This document shows positions 37,570 to 46,464 of a DNA stretch of 47,599 bases, in pieces; the first letter of the stretch is position 1; every line of letters starts with the position of its first letter. The translations under genes and the position numbers were made by a program. This stretch comes from Massilia mucilaginosa (GTDB lineage: Bacteria > Pseudomonadota > Gammaproteobacteria > Burkholderiales > Burkholderiaceae_D), in the NCBI RefSeq assembly GCF_011682145.1, contig NZ_WHJH01000056.1:1-47599 (forward strand), given 5' to 3'. The notes below the pieces were generated by a model. The model searched no databases and had not been told where the DNA came from. It saw nothing but the letters and a program-made list of their open reading frames with translations.

Positions 37570-38715
37570 TTATTTAAGCCAGAGGCGCATCGAGTCCCAG
37601 GCGCGGCCGAAGATCGAGGCTTGCGGCACTTCTTCCAGGGCCACCACCGGCAGTTCCAGCACCGGCTTGCCATCGACCATCATCTTCAGGGTGCCGACTT
37701 TGCTGTTGAGCGGCAGCGGGGCCACCAGCGGGTCGTTGCGCTCCAGGACCGGCTTCATCTTGCCCGCCACGCCTTTCGGCACCGTCACCAGCACGTCGCT
37801 GTTAAAGCCGATCTTGACCGAATTGGCCGAGCCTTTCCAGACTTCCGGGGTCTGGATCGCCTGGCCCTTGGCGTACAGCTTGACCGTGTCGAAATTCTGG
37901 AAGCCCCAGTTGAGCAGCTTCTGGCTTTCCTGGGTCCGGGCCTGGTCGGAGTTGGTGCCGAGCACGACCGAAATCAGGCGGCGCTGGCCGCTGCCGTTGG
38001 GACGGCGCGCCGAGGCGATCATGCAGAAACCGGCCGCTTCGGTGTGGCCGGTCTTCATGCCGTCGACCGTCGGGTCGAGCCACAGCAGGCGGTTGCGGTT
38101 CGGCTGGGTGATCTTGTTGTAGGTGAAGCTTTTGACCGAGTCGATCTTGTAGAACTCGGGGTAGTCGGCGATCACGCGCGCGGCCAGTACCGACAGGTCG
38201 TGCGCAGTGGAGAAATTGTCGGGATGCGGCAAGCCGTGCGGGTTGGCGAAGCGCGTGTTTTTCAGGCCCATGCGCTGGGCTTCGCGGTTCATCAGGAACA
38301 CGAACGCGCTTTCGTCGCCGGCCACCGCTTCGGCCAGGGCCACGGCGGCGTCGTTACCGGACTGCACCATCAAGCCGTGCAGCAGGTCGTCGACCGACAC
38401 CGGCGTGGCCGGGTCGATGAACATCTTGGAACTGCTGGCGTCGACTTTCCAGGCCTTGACCGAGACGTTGATCATCTGGTTCAGGGTCAGCTTCTTTTCC
38501 CTGAGCGCGGCAAAGGTCAGGTAGGCCGTCATGATCTTGGTCAGCGAGGCCGGTTCGATGCGGGCATTGGGGTCTTGCGAGGCGATGACTTGCCCGCTGG
38601 TGGCGTCGAGCAGCAGCCAGGAGCGCGCGGCGACGGTCGGCGGCGGCATGGTTTGCGCAACGGCGGTCGATAGCGCCAGGACACTGGCAGCCAGTGCGGC
38701 AATAAGTTTTCTCAT
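37570..38715 (-). CDS. D-alanyl-D-alanine carboxypeptidase (PBP5/6 type)
   Basis: Trims the terminal D-Ala of peptidoglycan pentapeptides in the periplasm. 381 aa with a signal peptide (cleavage after VAQ). Active-site motifs: SLTK (Ser nucleophile and Lys), SGN (VQSGNDAAVAL), KTG (DGMKTGHTEAAGFC). A beta-rich C-terminal domain and a terminal amphipathic helix (FGRAWDSMRLWLK) anchor it to the membrane as in DacA/DacC. Paralogue naming (dacA, dacC) cannot be settled. Upstream, a TATAAT-like -10 lies at 38760-38765 on the minus strand, without a clear -35. Confidence 0.94.
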   Translation of the reverse strand: MRKLIAALAASVLALSTAVAQTMPPPTVAARSWLLLDATSGQVIASQDPNARIEPASLTKIMTAYLTFAALREKKLTLNQMINVSVKAWKVDASSSKMFIDPATPVSVDDLLHGLMVQSGNDAAVALAEAVAGDESAFVFLMNREAQRMGLKNTRFANPHGLPHPDNFSTAHDLSVLAARVIADYPEFYKIDSVKSFTYNKITQPNRNRLLWLDPTVDGMKTGHTEAAGFCMIASARRPNGSGQRRLISVVLGTNSDQARTQESQKLLNWGFQNFDTVKLYAKGQAIQTPEVWKGSANSVKIGFNSDVLVTVPKGVAGKMKPVLERNDPLVAPLPLNSKVGTLKMMVDGKPVLELPVVALEEVPQASIFGRAWDSMRLWLK

Positions 38716-38769
38716 GGGAATCAGTACTCAAAAAAGGTGGTGCAAAAAAAGGGCGTCCAATTATAGTGG

Positions 38770-39435
38770 CTATAGTGGAGTTGCACCCTCACGCCGCCAC
38801 AGTTGGACCACCAGTGTCTTGATGTGGGCCAGCTTGCGGTGGAAGAAATGGTCGGCGCCGGGAATGACGATGACCGGAATGTCTTGCGGCCGCGCCCAGT
38901 CCAGCACCTGCGTTAATGTAATGGTGTCGTCGACTTCGCCGTGGATCAGGATGGTGTCGGCCGGTACCTCGGGCATCGGCCATTTGCCGGCGGCGGTGCC
39001 GACCAGCACCAGGCGCTCGGCCGGACGGCCTTCGCCAATCAGGCGCTGCTGCAATTGGGCTTGCACAAAGGTGCCGAACGAGAAGCCCGACAGCGCCACC
39101 GGCAGTCCCGGATACTGCGCTTGCATGTGCGCCAGCATCAGCGCCATGTCGTCGGTTTCGCCGACGCCGTCGTCGTGCACGCCGCCCGAGGCGCCGACGC
39201 CGCGGAAGTTAAAGCGCGCCACCGCGTAGCCGAGCGCGACAAACGTGCGCGCCAGGGTCTGGGCCACCTTGTTGTCCATGGTGCCGCCGTACAGCGGATG
39301 CGGATGGGCGACCAGGGCCACGCCGCGCGGTGCGCCCGCGGGCAGGTCGAGCAGGCATTCCATCGGTCCGGCGCCGCCGGCCAGGGTGAATTTTTCGGCG
39401 TTCTTGTTCAGCAAATTATGGGTGGCAGTAGTCAT
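38770..39435 (-). CDS. Alpha/beta hydrolase (dienelactone-hydrolase-like)
   Basis: 221 aa. Nucleophile elbow GFSFG (ALSGFSFGTFVQAQL), acid in LIHGEVDDTI, catalytic His in PGADHFFHRKL. The start region VALVAHPHPLYGGTMDNKVAQTLARTFVALGYAVARFNFRGVGASGG is typical of the small alpha/beta hydrolase subgroup also seen next to cell-envelope genes in proteobacteria. Substrate unknown. It lies 27 bp downstream of the ferredoxin gene. Confidence 0.87.
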   Translation of the reverse strand: MTTATHNLLNKNAEKFTLAGGAGPMECLLDLPAGAPRGVALVAHPHPLYGGTMDNKVAQTLARTFVALGYAVARFNFRGVGASGGVHDDGVGETDDMALMLAHMQAQYPGLPVALSGFSFGTFVQAQLQQRLIGEGRPAERLVLVGTAAGKWPMPEVPADTILIHGEVDDTITLTQVLDWARPQDIPVIVIPGADHFFHRKLAHIKTLVVQLWRREGATPL

Positions 39436-39462
39436 GGAACCAGGTAATCAAGAAGAAGGCGG

Positions 39463-39780
39463 TCAGATTTTGAGGCGGTCGACGACTTTGCCGCCAACCA
39501 GGTGGGAGTCGATGATCTCATCGATGTCGCTGGTGTCGACATAGGTGTACCAGGTGCCTTGCGGATAGACCACCAGCACCGGGCCTTCGTCGCACCGGTC
39601 GAGGCAGCCGGCCTGGTTGATGCGCACTTTGCCGTGCCCGTTCAGGCCGAGTTCTTTCATGCGGCGCTTGGCGTGCTTCTGCGCCACTTCGGCGCCGAGC
39701 TTGCCGCAGCACTGGCGTCCATCCTCGCGCACGTTCATGCAGATAAAGACGTGCTGTTCGAAGTAGGGGGTATCGCTCAT
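39463..39780 (-). CDS. Thioredoxin-like [2Fe-2S] ferredoxin
   Basis: 105 aa. The family pattern of four cluster Cys is present: Cys in VFICMN, Cys in GRQCCGK, and the pair in NQAGCLDRCDEGPVLVVYP. The fold is that of NuoE-type/Shethna-like ferredoxins. It carries electrons for an unidentified partner. Seventeen bases separate it from the VanZ-like gene upstream. Confidence 0.88.
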   Translation of the reverse strand: MSDTPYFEQHVFICMNVREDGRQCCGKLGAEVAQKHAKRRMKELGLNGHGKVRINQAGCLDRCDEGPVLVVYPQGTWYTYVDTSDIDEIIDSHLVGGKVVDRLKI

Positions 39781-39797
39781 GGTGGTTCCCGTTTCTG

Positions 39798-40982
39798 TTA
39801 TGGCTGGCGCAATGATACGCGTTCTTCGCGCCGATTGAGTTTATGCGACGGCAGCAGCAGGAACCAGATCGCAAAAAACGGCCACAGCAAGGAGAGGAAT
39901 TGCGCCGCGCCATTGAAGTTAAGAAACTTTCCTTGGACCCAGCCTTGCAGCGTGGCACTAAAGTAGGGGTTGACCGGGATCGTGTTCACCACCAGCAGGC
40001 TCAGCACGAGGGTCAGGACCGCCAGCCGCCGCTGCGCCTTTTCGGGAGCGAACGCCAGGCCCGCCAGCATGATCAGGCCGATCAGGAAGCCGCCCTGGGC
40101 GCCGGGCGTGATCCAGGCCAGCGCATTGTCGGGCTTGAACAGCAGGGAGCTGGCCAGGGTCTTGGTCAGCAGGGCCGCGCCGAGCATGGCGCCGATCAGC
40201 AGCAGGCGCGGGGCGCCGCGCCGCAGCAGGCACAGCATGGTCAGGACGGCGCCGGTCATGCCGCAGGCGGTGATGATGGTTTCCGACAGCCAGTATTGTT
40301 CCACGCTCATGGCGGCGCCGGGACGCAGCATGGTCACCAGGTCGATGTCGGTATCGAGCCAGGCCGACAGCCATTCCGAAAAAATCGGCAGCAGCTGGCC
40401 GTGGCCGAACATGTAGCCGAGCGGGTAGATCTGCGCCAGCGGCCACAGGGCCAGCAGTACCAGGCCCTGGCTGGCGTGCGCCGCGAACCAGCGCTGGCGC
40501 AGCTTGTACAGGCGGCTCTGGTCGAGGAAGGAGCGCGCGCCCAGGGCGCCGATGATGGCGCCCGCCAGCGCGCCGGCCGAATTGGTGATGAAGTCCAGGC
40601 TCGATGGCACGCGGCTGGGCAGGTAGGTTTGCACCGCTTCCATGGTGCCCGAGACCAGCACCCCGCACACGGCGGCCAGCAAGACCGCCCACACGCCGCG
40701 CACGCGCGGGTACATGGCCAGCACCAGCAGGGTGCCGAGCGGGATGTAGCCGATGATGTTGACCATCACGTCGAAGCCGGTCCAGTACTGCGGCATCGAC
40801 AGGGTCAGGAAAATGAAGGGCGACAGGCCGCTGCCGCGCCAGCCCGAAAACGGAAACCAGCTGGCGTACACGATCAGCAGCATGTAGGCCAGCAGCGAGG
40901 CGCGCGCGACGGGCGAGCCGCGCACGGCGGCCGTCAGCGGCGCTGCTGCGGGAACTGGCCCTGGCGCGTCCGGCGCGGTCAT
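39798..40982 (-). CDS. VanZ-family membrane protein
   Basis: 394 aa with about nine to ten membrane helices. The N-terminal VanZ-like domain includes LLAYMLLIVYASWFPFSGW and FDVMVNIIGYIPLGTLLVL, and EAVQTYLPSRVPSSLDFITNSAGALAGAIIGAL is the family signature (E…Q…PSR…D…N..G). A second half of helices has no clear domain. VanZ in Enterococcus gives teicoplanin resistance, but most VanZ-like proteins are uncharacterised. Its ATG overlaps the TGA of the upstream lipoprotein gene (ATGA), tying it to the lipid-transport operon. Confidence 0.85.
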   Translation of the reverse strand: MTAPDAPGPVPAAAPLTAAVRGSPVARASLLAYMLLIVYASWFPFSGWRGSGLSPFIFLTLSMPQYWTGFDVMVNIIGYIPLGTLLVLAMYPRVRGVWAVLLAAVCGVLVSGTMEAVQTYLPSRVPSSLDFITNSAGALAGAIIGALGARSFLDQSRLYKLRQRWFAAHASQGLVLLALWPLAQIYPLGYMFGHGQLLPIFSEWLSAWLDTDIDLVTMLRPGAAMSVEQYWLSETIITACGMTGAVLTMLCLLRRGAPRLLLIGAMLGAALLTKTLASSLLFKPDNALAWITPGAQGGFLIGLIMLAGLAFAPEKAQRRLAVLTLVLSLLVVNTIPVNPYFSATLQGWVQGKFLNFNGAAQFLSLLWPFFAIWFLLLPSHKLNRREERVSLRQP

Positions 40983-41641
40983 TCTTTTTTGAGCGGCAGC
41001 GTGGCGAGCCAGGCGATGAGGTCGGAGGCGACCGTGTCGGTGGCGCCGGCCAGCGCGCGCGCGCCGCCGCCGGCATCTGGACTGGTGGCGACGGTCTTGC
41101 GGTCGAAGGTTTTCTGGTCGATCAGTTTATGGCCCTGGAACAGCGAGGCGCGCAGCACCAGCTGGCCGTGGCTGTCGGCCTGGCTGTCGAAGTGGTGGCT
41201 GAAGTCGTCGATTTCCAGGCGCAGGATCGGCACGCCGTCGGAGGCGTCGCTCACGCTCAATACCTTGGCGCCCGACTGCGCGATGCGCGATTTCAGGCGC
41301 TGGGTCACCATCTGCAGCGGCGTGGCGGCCCAGCGGCTGTTGGCGTAGGCGCGCGCCTGCAGCGGATCGCTGTAGTTCAGGCGGTAGAACATGCGTTCGC
41401 TGTCGAGGGCCGCCGAGCCGGTCACGTCGCCCACCACGATGGCGGCGATCGGCGCGCGCGCGGCGGCGGCTGCGGTAGTGGCGGCCGGGCCGAAGTCGAA
41501 GGTGGTGTTCTGGGCCGGTTTTTCGCTGGCGCAGCCGGCCAGCAGCAGGGCGGCGCCGGTGCCGGCCGCCAGCAGCAGGCGGCGTACGGTGGCAGGCAGG
41601 GTCGGGGTGTGGGTCGGGGTGTGATGCACGGTGGTCCTCAT
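40979..41641 (-). CDS. ABC-type transport auxiliary lipoprotein (PqiC/DUF330-like)
   Basis: 220 aa. Signal peptide with lipobox LLAGC (Cys37), and a domain with FDFGPA…, MFYRLNYSDPLQARAYANSRWAATPLQMVTQRLKSRI and LRLEIDDFSHHFDSQADSHGQLVLRASLF, typical of the auxiliary lipoprotein found with MCE transporters. It probably sits on the outer membrane inner leaflet as the receiving end of the lipid shuttle. ATGA overlaps link it to the MCE gene upstream and the VanZ gene downstream. Confidence 0.87.
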   Translation of the reverse strand: MRTTVHHTPTHTPTLPATVRRLLLAAGTGAALLLAGCASEKPAQNTTFDFGPAATTAAAAARAPIAAIVVGDVTGSAALDSERMFYRLNYSDPLQARAYANSRWAATPLQMVTQRLKSRIAQSGAKVLSVSDASDGVPILRLEIDDFSHHFDSQADSHGQLVLRASLFQGHKLIDQKTFDRKTVATSPDAGGGARALAGATDTVASDLIAWLATLPLKKE

Positions 41642-42597
41642 TTGGTCGGTGCGGTAAAACCTGGTTCGCCCGGCCCCGGGGTCGGGGGCGCGGCGCCGAA
41701 CAGCAGGCTTTGCGGACGGTCGTTGAGCGAATTCATGGTGCGCCGCACGGCCCGCAGCGAGGTGCGCGCTTCGTCGGTCATGGCCACGAAGTGCGGCAGG
41801 GTCTGCATTTCGAGATCGGTGGTGACCGCTTCGAGCGAGCCGCCGACCCGGTCCACGGTGCTGTTCAGGCGCGCAATGGCGCCGTTGGGCGACTGCAGGT
41901 CGTCGGCCAACTTGGTATAGCTGCGCGTCATGCTGGTGGCGCTGGCGGTGAAGGTGTCGAACGAGGCCAGGCTCTGGTCGGCCCTGGCCGTCAGCTGCGG
42001 CAGGCGCGCCAGGGTCGGTTCGAGCTTGGCCGGGATCGCGGCGTAGGCATTGGCCGCCTTGCTCACATCGGCGAAGGCGTCGAGGATGATCTTCTGGTTT
42101 TCCGGCGAGGCCATGGCGTCCAGGCGGGTGGCCAGTTCTTCGGCCTTGTCGAGGATGACCAGTCCGCGTTTTTCGAGCTGGTCGAGCAGGCCCGGACGCA
42201 GCGGGATGCGCGCCAGTTTCTCTTCGGTGCTGGCCATCAGGGGCGAGCCGGTCTTGTCGTCGTCGAGCTGGATGAAGGCGATCCCGGTCACGCCCTGGTA
42301 GCCGAGGGTGGCGAAGGTGGTGCTGGTGACCGGCGCTTCGGCGTCGACCGCCAGGTGGATCAGGATCTGGCCGGGAATCTTTGCATCGAAGTTGATGGCG
42401 TCGACCTTGCCCACTTCCAGCCCGCGGTAGCGCACCGCCGCCTGCGGGTTCAGGCCCGGGATCGACTGGATGGTGGCGATCTGGTAGGGCACGCGCTCGA
42501 CCCGGTCGCGGTTGAACCAGATGCCCGCCAGGACCGTGGCCACCAGCAGTGCAATCGTGAAGAGTCCTGTCATCAGGGCGTGCGATCTGTTTTCCAT
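41638..42597 (-). CDS. MCE-domain protein (MlaD family)
   Basis: 319 aa. A single N-terminal membrane helix (LMTGLFTIALLVATVLAGIWF) and an MCE domain (residues ~38-115: YQIATIQSIPGLNPQAAVRYRGLEVGKVDAINF … TLGYQGVTGIAFIQLDD). A long helical C-terminal region (~150-290), longer than E. coli MlaD (183 aa), could form a tunnel or needle extension. It binds lipid in the periplasm for the ABC transporter encoded next to it. Three bases separate it from the ATPase gene. Confidence 0.92.
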   Translation of the reverse strand: MENRSHALMTGLFTIALLVATVLAGIWFNRDRVERVPYQIATIQSIPGLNPQAAVRYRGLEVGKVDAINFDAKIPGQILIHLAVDAEAPVTSTTFATLGYQGVTGIAFIQLDDDKTGSPLMASTEEKLARIPLRPGLLDQLEKRGLVILDKAEELATRLDAMASPENQKIILDAFADVSKAANAYAAIPAKLEPTLARLPQLTARADQSLASFDTFTASATSMTRSYTKLADDLQSPNGAIARLNSTVDRVGGSLEAVTTDLEMQTLPHFVAMTDEARTSLRAVRRTMNSLNDRPQSLLFGAAPPTPGPGEPGFTAPTK

Positions 42598-42600
42598 ATG

Positions 42601-43458
42601 CTAGTGCTCCGGTGCGTGCTCGGCGTCGTATTCGTCGAGCACTTCGAGGGCGCGCTGGCCGCGCGCACCCAGGAAGAATTGTTTGATGAAGGGGTGGTCC
42701 ACTGCCAGCACGTCGCGCGTCGGTCCGATCGCGATCACGTGTTTTTCGGCCAGCACCGCGATCCGGGTCGAGAGCGCGAACAGGGTGTCCAGGTCGTGCG
42801 TGACCATGACCACGGTCAGGCCCAGTTCGCGGTGCAGCGATTGAATCAGGGCGACGAAGGCGTCCGACAGGTCGGGGTCGAGGCCGGCGGTGGGCTCGTC
42901 GAGGAACAGCAGTTGCGGTTCGAGCGCCAGCGCGCGCGCCAGCGAAGCGCGCTTGATCATGCCGCCCGAGAGATCCGACGGCATTTTCTTGGCGTGCTCG
43001 ATGCCCAGTCCGACCATGTTCATTTTGAGGAGCACGGCGTCGTGGATCACGTCTTCGGGCAGGGCGCGCAGTTCGCGCAGGGGCTGGGCGATGTTGTCGA
43101 ACACGGTCAGCGCCGAGTACAGCGCGCCCTGCTGGAACAGCATGCCCCAGTGGTTGCGCATGCGCTGCAGCTGGTCGGCGTCGGCCTCGCTGATGTCTTC
43201 GCCGAACACGCGCACGCAGCCTTTGGCGGGCGTCTCGAGGCCGAGCATCTGGCGCAGCAGCACCGTCTTGCCGGTGCCGGAGCCGCCCACGATCGACAGG
43301 ATCTCGCCCTGGTAAATATCCAGGCTCAGGTCCTGGTGCACCACGGTGCGCCCGAACTTGGTCCACAGCTTGGTGATCTGGACCACCGGCGGGCCGACAT
43401 CTTCGTCGGGCCGCATGTTCAGTTGCTGGCGTTTGGGTTCCGTCTTTTGCTCGTCCAT
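42601..43458 (-). CDS. ABC transporter ATP-binding protein (MlaF family)
   Basis: 285 aa. Walker A GGSGTGKT, Q-loop MLFQQGALYSALTVFDNI, signature LSGGMIKRASLARAL, Walker B LLFLDEPTAGLDP and switch His in VMVTHDLD are all intact. It powers lipid trafficking by the MlaE-type permease encoded by the preceding gene, overlapping it by one base. An N-terminal ~25-residue polar extension is lineage-specific. Confidence 0.94.
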   Translation of the reverse strand: MDEQKTEPKRQQLNMRPDEDVGPPVVQITKLWTKFGRTVVHQDLSLDIYQGEILSIVGGSGTGKTVLLRQMLGLETPAKGCVRVFGEDISEADADQLQRMRNHWGMLFQQGALYSALTVFDNIAQPLRELRALPEDVIHDAVLLKMNMVGLGIEHAKKMPSDLSGGMIKRASLARALALEPQLLFLDEPTAGLDPDLSDAFVALIQSLHRELGLTVVMVTHDLDTLFALSTRIAVLAEKHVIAIGPTRDVLAVDHPFIKQFFLGARGQRALEVLDEYDAEHAPEH

Positions 43459-44591
43459 CAGAAACCGACTCCGCTGAAAATAATGGCAAACACCGCGTCG
43501 GCCAGGATCACCACCGTGATCGCGGTCACGACCGAGGTGGTGGTGCCGCGCCCGAGGCTTTCGGTATTCGGTTTGATGCGCAGGCCGAAGTGGCAGGATA
43601 CCAGCGCGATCAGCATGCCGAACGTGGTCCCCTTGAGCAGGCCGATGATGTAGTTCGACAGCGGCACCGCGTCCGGCAGTTTTTGCAGGAAGTAGCGCGC
43701 CGACAGGTTCAGTTCGACCTTGGCCGAGACCATGCCGCCGATCAGGGCCATGGCGTCGGTCCACACCACCAGGAGCGGCATCGAGATCGCCAGCGCCACC
43801 ACCTTCGGCATGATCAGGCGGTAGCCGTGCGAGATGCCCATGACCAGCATGGCGTCGAGTTCCTCGGTCACCCGCATCACCCCGAGCTGCGCGGTGATCG
43901 AGGAGCCGGAGCGGCCGGCCACCAGGATCGCGGCCAGCAGCGGCCCCAGTTCGCGGATCACGCTCATGCCGAGGATGTTGACCAGGTACATATCGCCGCC
44001 GAACATGCGCAGCTGCTGGGCCGACAGGTAGGACAGCACCACCCCGATCAGGAAGCCCACCAGCGCGGTGATGCCGAGCGCCTGGAAGCCGGAGTGGAAG
44101 ATATTGGCCGACACTTCGCGCCACGGCCCGGTCATCGGATGGCGGATGAAGCGCCCGATATCCTGCACCACCTGGCCGATCAGGCGAATGAAGCCCTGCA
44201 CGTGCTCGAAGAAGTTGAGCATGCCCGCGCCCAGCGTCATGACCCAGTTGAAGCGGCTGGCGCGTGTGCGCGGCAGCTGCAGCTTGCCCGCTTCTTCGAT
44301 GCGGTTGAACAGTTCTTCCTGTTTTTCGGCCAGTTGCAGCTGGCCGGGGCGCTGCTTGCCCCAGGCGTTCCAGAACATCTGGGCGCCGATGTGGTCGAGG
44401 CGGACGATCTGGCTCAGGTCCCAGCTCAGGTCCGGTTTGTCCTTGAGCGAGGCGAGGGTGGCGTTGATGGTCTTGATCGCGCCGCACTGGGCCAGCGCGT
44501 GGACCTGCCAGGTCCCGTTGGCGACGACCGATTGGGGCGAGCCTGCATCAGGCGGTTTTAGGGTTAAAGTTGGCGCATTTTCAATCTGCAT
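43458..44591 (-). CDS. ABC permease with N-terminal STAS-like domain (MlaE family)
   Basis: 377 aa. Residues ~20-110 form a STAS-like domain (TWQVHALAQCGAIKTINATLASL … DLSQIVRLDHIGAQMFWNAWG), fused to the MlaE permease (~130-377) with FIRHPMTGPWREVSANIF, LVGFLIGVVLSYLSAQQL, ELGPLLAAILVAGRSGSSITAQLGVMRVTEELDAMLVMGI. The fusion replaces the separate MlaB protein of E. coli. The ATG at 44591 starts a natural N-terminus (MQIENAPTL); longer upstream frames are non-coding. First gene of the mlaE-F-D-lipoprotein-vanZ run. Confidence 0.93.
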   Translation of the reverse strand: MQIENAPTLTLKPPDAGSPQSVVANGTWQVHALAQCGAIKTINATLASLKDKPDLSWDLSQIVRLDHIGAQMFWNAWGKQRPGQLQLAEKQEELFNRIEEAGKLQLPRTRASRFNWVMTLGAGMLNFFEHVQGFIRLIGQVVQDIGRFIRHPMTGPWREVSANIFHSGFQALGITALVGFLIGVVLSYLSAQQLRMFGGDMYLVNILGMSVIRELGPLLAAILVAGRSGSSITAQLGVMRVTEELDAMLVMGISHGYRLIMPKVVALAISMPLLVVWTDAMALIGGMVSAKVELNLSARYFLQKLPDAVPLSNYIIGLLKGTTFGMLIALVSCHFGLRIKPNTESLGRGTTTSVVTAITVVILADAVFAIIFSGVGF

Positions 44592-44722
44592 TGCGCCAGT
44601 GTAAAAGAGAATCGCCGCGGCCGCTATAGGAGTTCGTGCGCGGATCGGCGCGGCGCGCGTAATCGTTTGTTTACATGGTCGTTGTATGCACGCCGCATCG
44701 GTTCGCCGCGCATGCCGTCCGC

Positions 44723-46210
44723 TTACGCCGCCAGATGGCGCGCCTGGCGCTGCGGCACGCTCGCCGCCGGCCTGGTTTTCTCGGCCGGCGCGTCGACGCG
44801 GCCGGCGTAATCGCTGCCGACCAGCGCTTCGGCGTCGCTGCGTGGCATGCCGCGCGTCTCGAGCCACTGCGTGACCAGTTTGGCCAGGCGCTCGAGCGCG
44901 ATGCGGTGGGTGGCATCGGTCTTGGCGTAGATCCAGTCCGAGAAGGCCATGAAATTGGCGAACGGCGACTCGCCCAGGATGTGCGCAAGCGTATGCGCGA
45001 AGCGTCCCGAGTTGGCCACCAGGTCCCAGTAGCGGGCAAAGCGCACCAGGCGCTGCATGGTCTGGAAGTCGATCAGTTTGGTGGCCAGGATGGTGTACGG
45101 CGGGTAGGGATCGAATACCAGGGCGTGTTCTTCGGTGTGGCGGATGATCGGGGTGCCGCGCAGGCGTTTCAGGATGCCGAACTGGATCTCGTGCGGTTTG
45201 AGCGCGACCAGCTGGTCGAAGCCGCGCGCGAAGCTGTCCATGTCTTCGCCCGGCAGGCCGGCGATCAGGTCGACGTGCAGGTGGGCGTGCGACTCTTCGC
45301 ACAGCCAGCGGATGTTTTCGGCGGCCTTGGCGTTGTCCTGGCGCCGGCTCACCAGCGCCTGGACCGCCGGGTTGAAGCTCTGGATGCCGATCTCGAACTG
45401 CAGCGCGCCGGGCGGGAACTTGCGGATGCCTTCTTTCAAGGCGTCGGGCAGGTGGTCGGGCACCAGCTCGAAGTGGGCGTAGACCGGGTCGTCCGGATTC
45501 GCTTCGAGTTTGTCGAGGAAGAAATGCATGATCTTCAGGCTGGTCTTGATATTCAGGTTGAAGGTGCGGTCGACAAACTTGAACAGGCGCGCGCCGCGCG
45601 CGTGCAGGGTTTCGAGCTCGCCCAAAAAGGTGTCCAGGCCGAAGGGCCAGGCGGTCTTGTCCAGCGCCGACAGACAGAACTCGCATTTGAAGGGGCAGCC
45701 GCGCGAGGCTTCCACATAGAGAGTGCGGTTGGCGATGTCGTTATCTGTATACAAGGAGTAGGGCATCGCGATCTCGGCCATGGGCGGCTGCACGCCGGCG
45801 TGGATCTTCATCAGCGGCTTGGGACCGTGCAGGATCTCGCCGCACAGCTTGGGAAAGGTGACGTCGCCCCAGCCGGTCACCAGGTAGTCGGCCATCCGCA
45901 CGATCTCCTGCTCGCCCGGCTCGTGCGACACTTCCGGTCCGCCCAGCACGATGGTGACCTGGGGCGCCACGCGCTTGAGCATGGCGACGACCTTGGTGGT
46001 TTCTTCCACGTTCCATATATAGATACCGAAACCGACGATGCGCGGCGACTGCGCCAGCAAGCGTTCGACGATTTCGGTGGTCTTGGCGCCGATCACGAAT
46101 TCGTGCAGGCTGGTCTGCTCCTGCAGCGGTCCCATGTTTGCCAGCAGATAGCGCAGCCCCAGCGATGCGTGGGCGTAGCGGGCGTTCAGGGTCGAGAGCA
46201 GGATGGTCAT
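44723..46210 (-). CDS. B12-binding radical SAM protein (DUF4080-like C-terminus)
   Basis: 495 aa. An N-terminal cobalamin-binding Rossmann domain (TILLSTLNARYAHASLGLRYLLANM … IVGFGIYIWNVEETTKVVAML … VLGGPEVSHEP) precedes a radical SAM core with the cluster motif CPFKCEFC and downstream LQFEIGIQSFNP, HVDLIAGLPGED. The C-terminal ~130 residues look like DUF4080. Such enzymes do methylation or rearrangement of unknown substrates. The start could be ATG 46210 (used) or 46240. The 254-bp AT-rich gap that follows holds a promoter-like region but nothing I can name. Confidence 0.87.
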   Translation of the reverse strand: MTILLSTLNARYAHASLGLRYLLANMGPLQEQTSLHEFVIGAKTTEIVERLLAQSPRIVGFGIYIWNVEETTKVVAMLKRVAPQVTIVLGGPEVSHEPGEQEIVRMADYLVTGWGDVTFPKLCGEILHGPKPLMKIHAGVQPPMAEIAMPYSLYTDNDIANRTLYVEASRGCPFKCEFCLSALDKTAWPFGLDTFLGELETLHARGARLFKFVDRTFNLNIKTSLKIMHFFLDKLEANPDDPVYAHFELVPDHLPDALKEGIRKFPPGALQFEIGIQSFNPAVQALVSRRQDNAKAAENIRWLCEESHAHLHVDLIAGLPGEDMDSFARGFDQLVALKPHEIQFGILKRLRGTPIIRHTEEHALVFDPYPPYTILATKLIDFQTMQRLVRFARYWDLVANSGRFAHTLAHILGESPFANFMAFSDWIYAKTDATHRIALERLAKLVTQWLETRGMPRSDAEALVGSDYAGRVDAPAEKTRPAASVPQRQARHLAA

Positions 46211-46464
46211 GGCGGGCGCGGGTTCGGCAAAAGCTGACATTCTACCTGCGCGCGCGGCGCATGCCCGGCATGTGCCAGATGGCGTTGCTCTCACGTAACA
46301 TATTCAGGCATAAAACTTGCATTCAAATGCTATTGAGAATCAAGTTGTTGTGTTTTAGTTTAGAAAGGTGCGTTTAGGAAATATGTTTACGCATCTCGCC
46401 CCCATGCTACGTTAGTATATGAATCGGTTGCCATCGCGTGAAGTGTTACGCCATTTTTTGTCAC

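Noticed and set aside
44592-45686. Long N-terminal extension of the permease frame
   Set aside because: Overlaps the radical SAM gene in another frame and is Arg/Pro-rich; the real permease begins at 44591.
46321-46350. Fur-box-like sequence (ATTGAGAATCA)
   Set aside because: Only a half-site resembles the consensus and no iron gene is adjacent.
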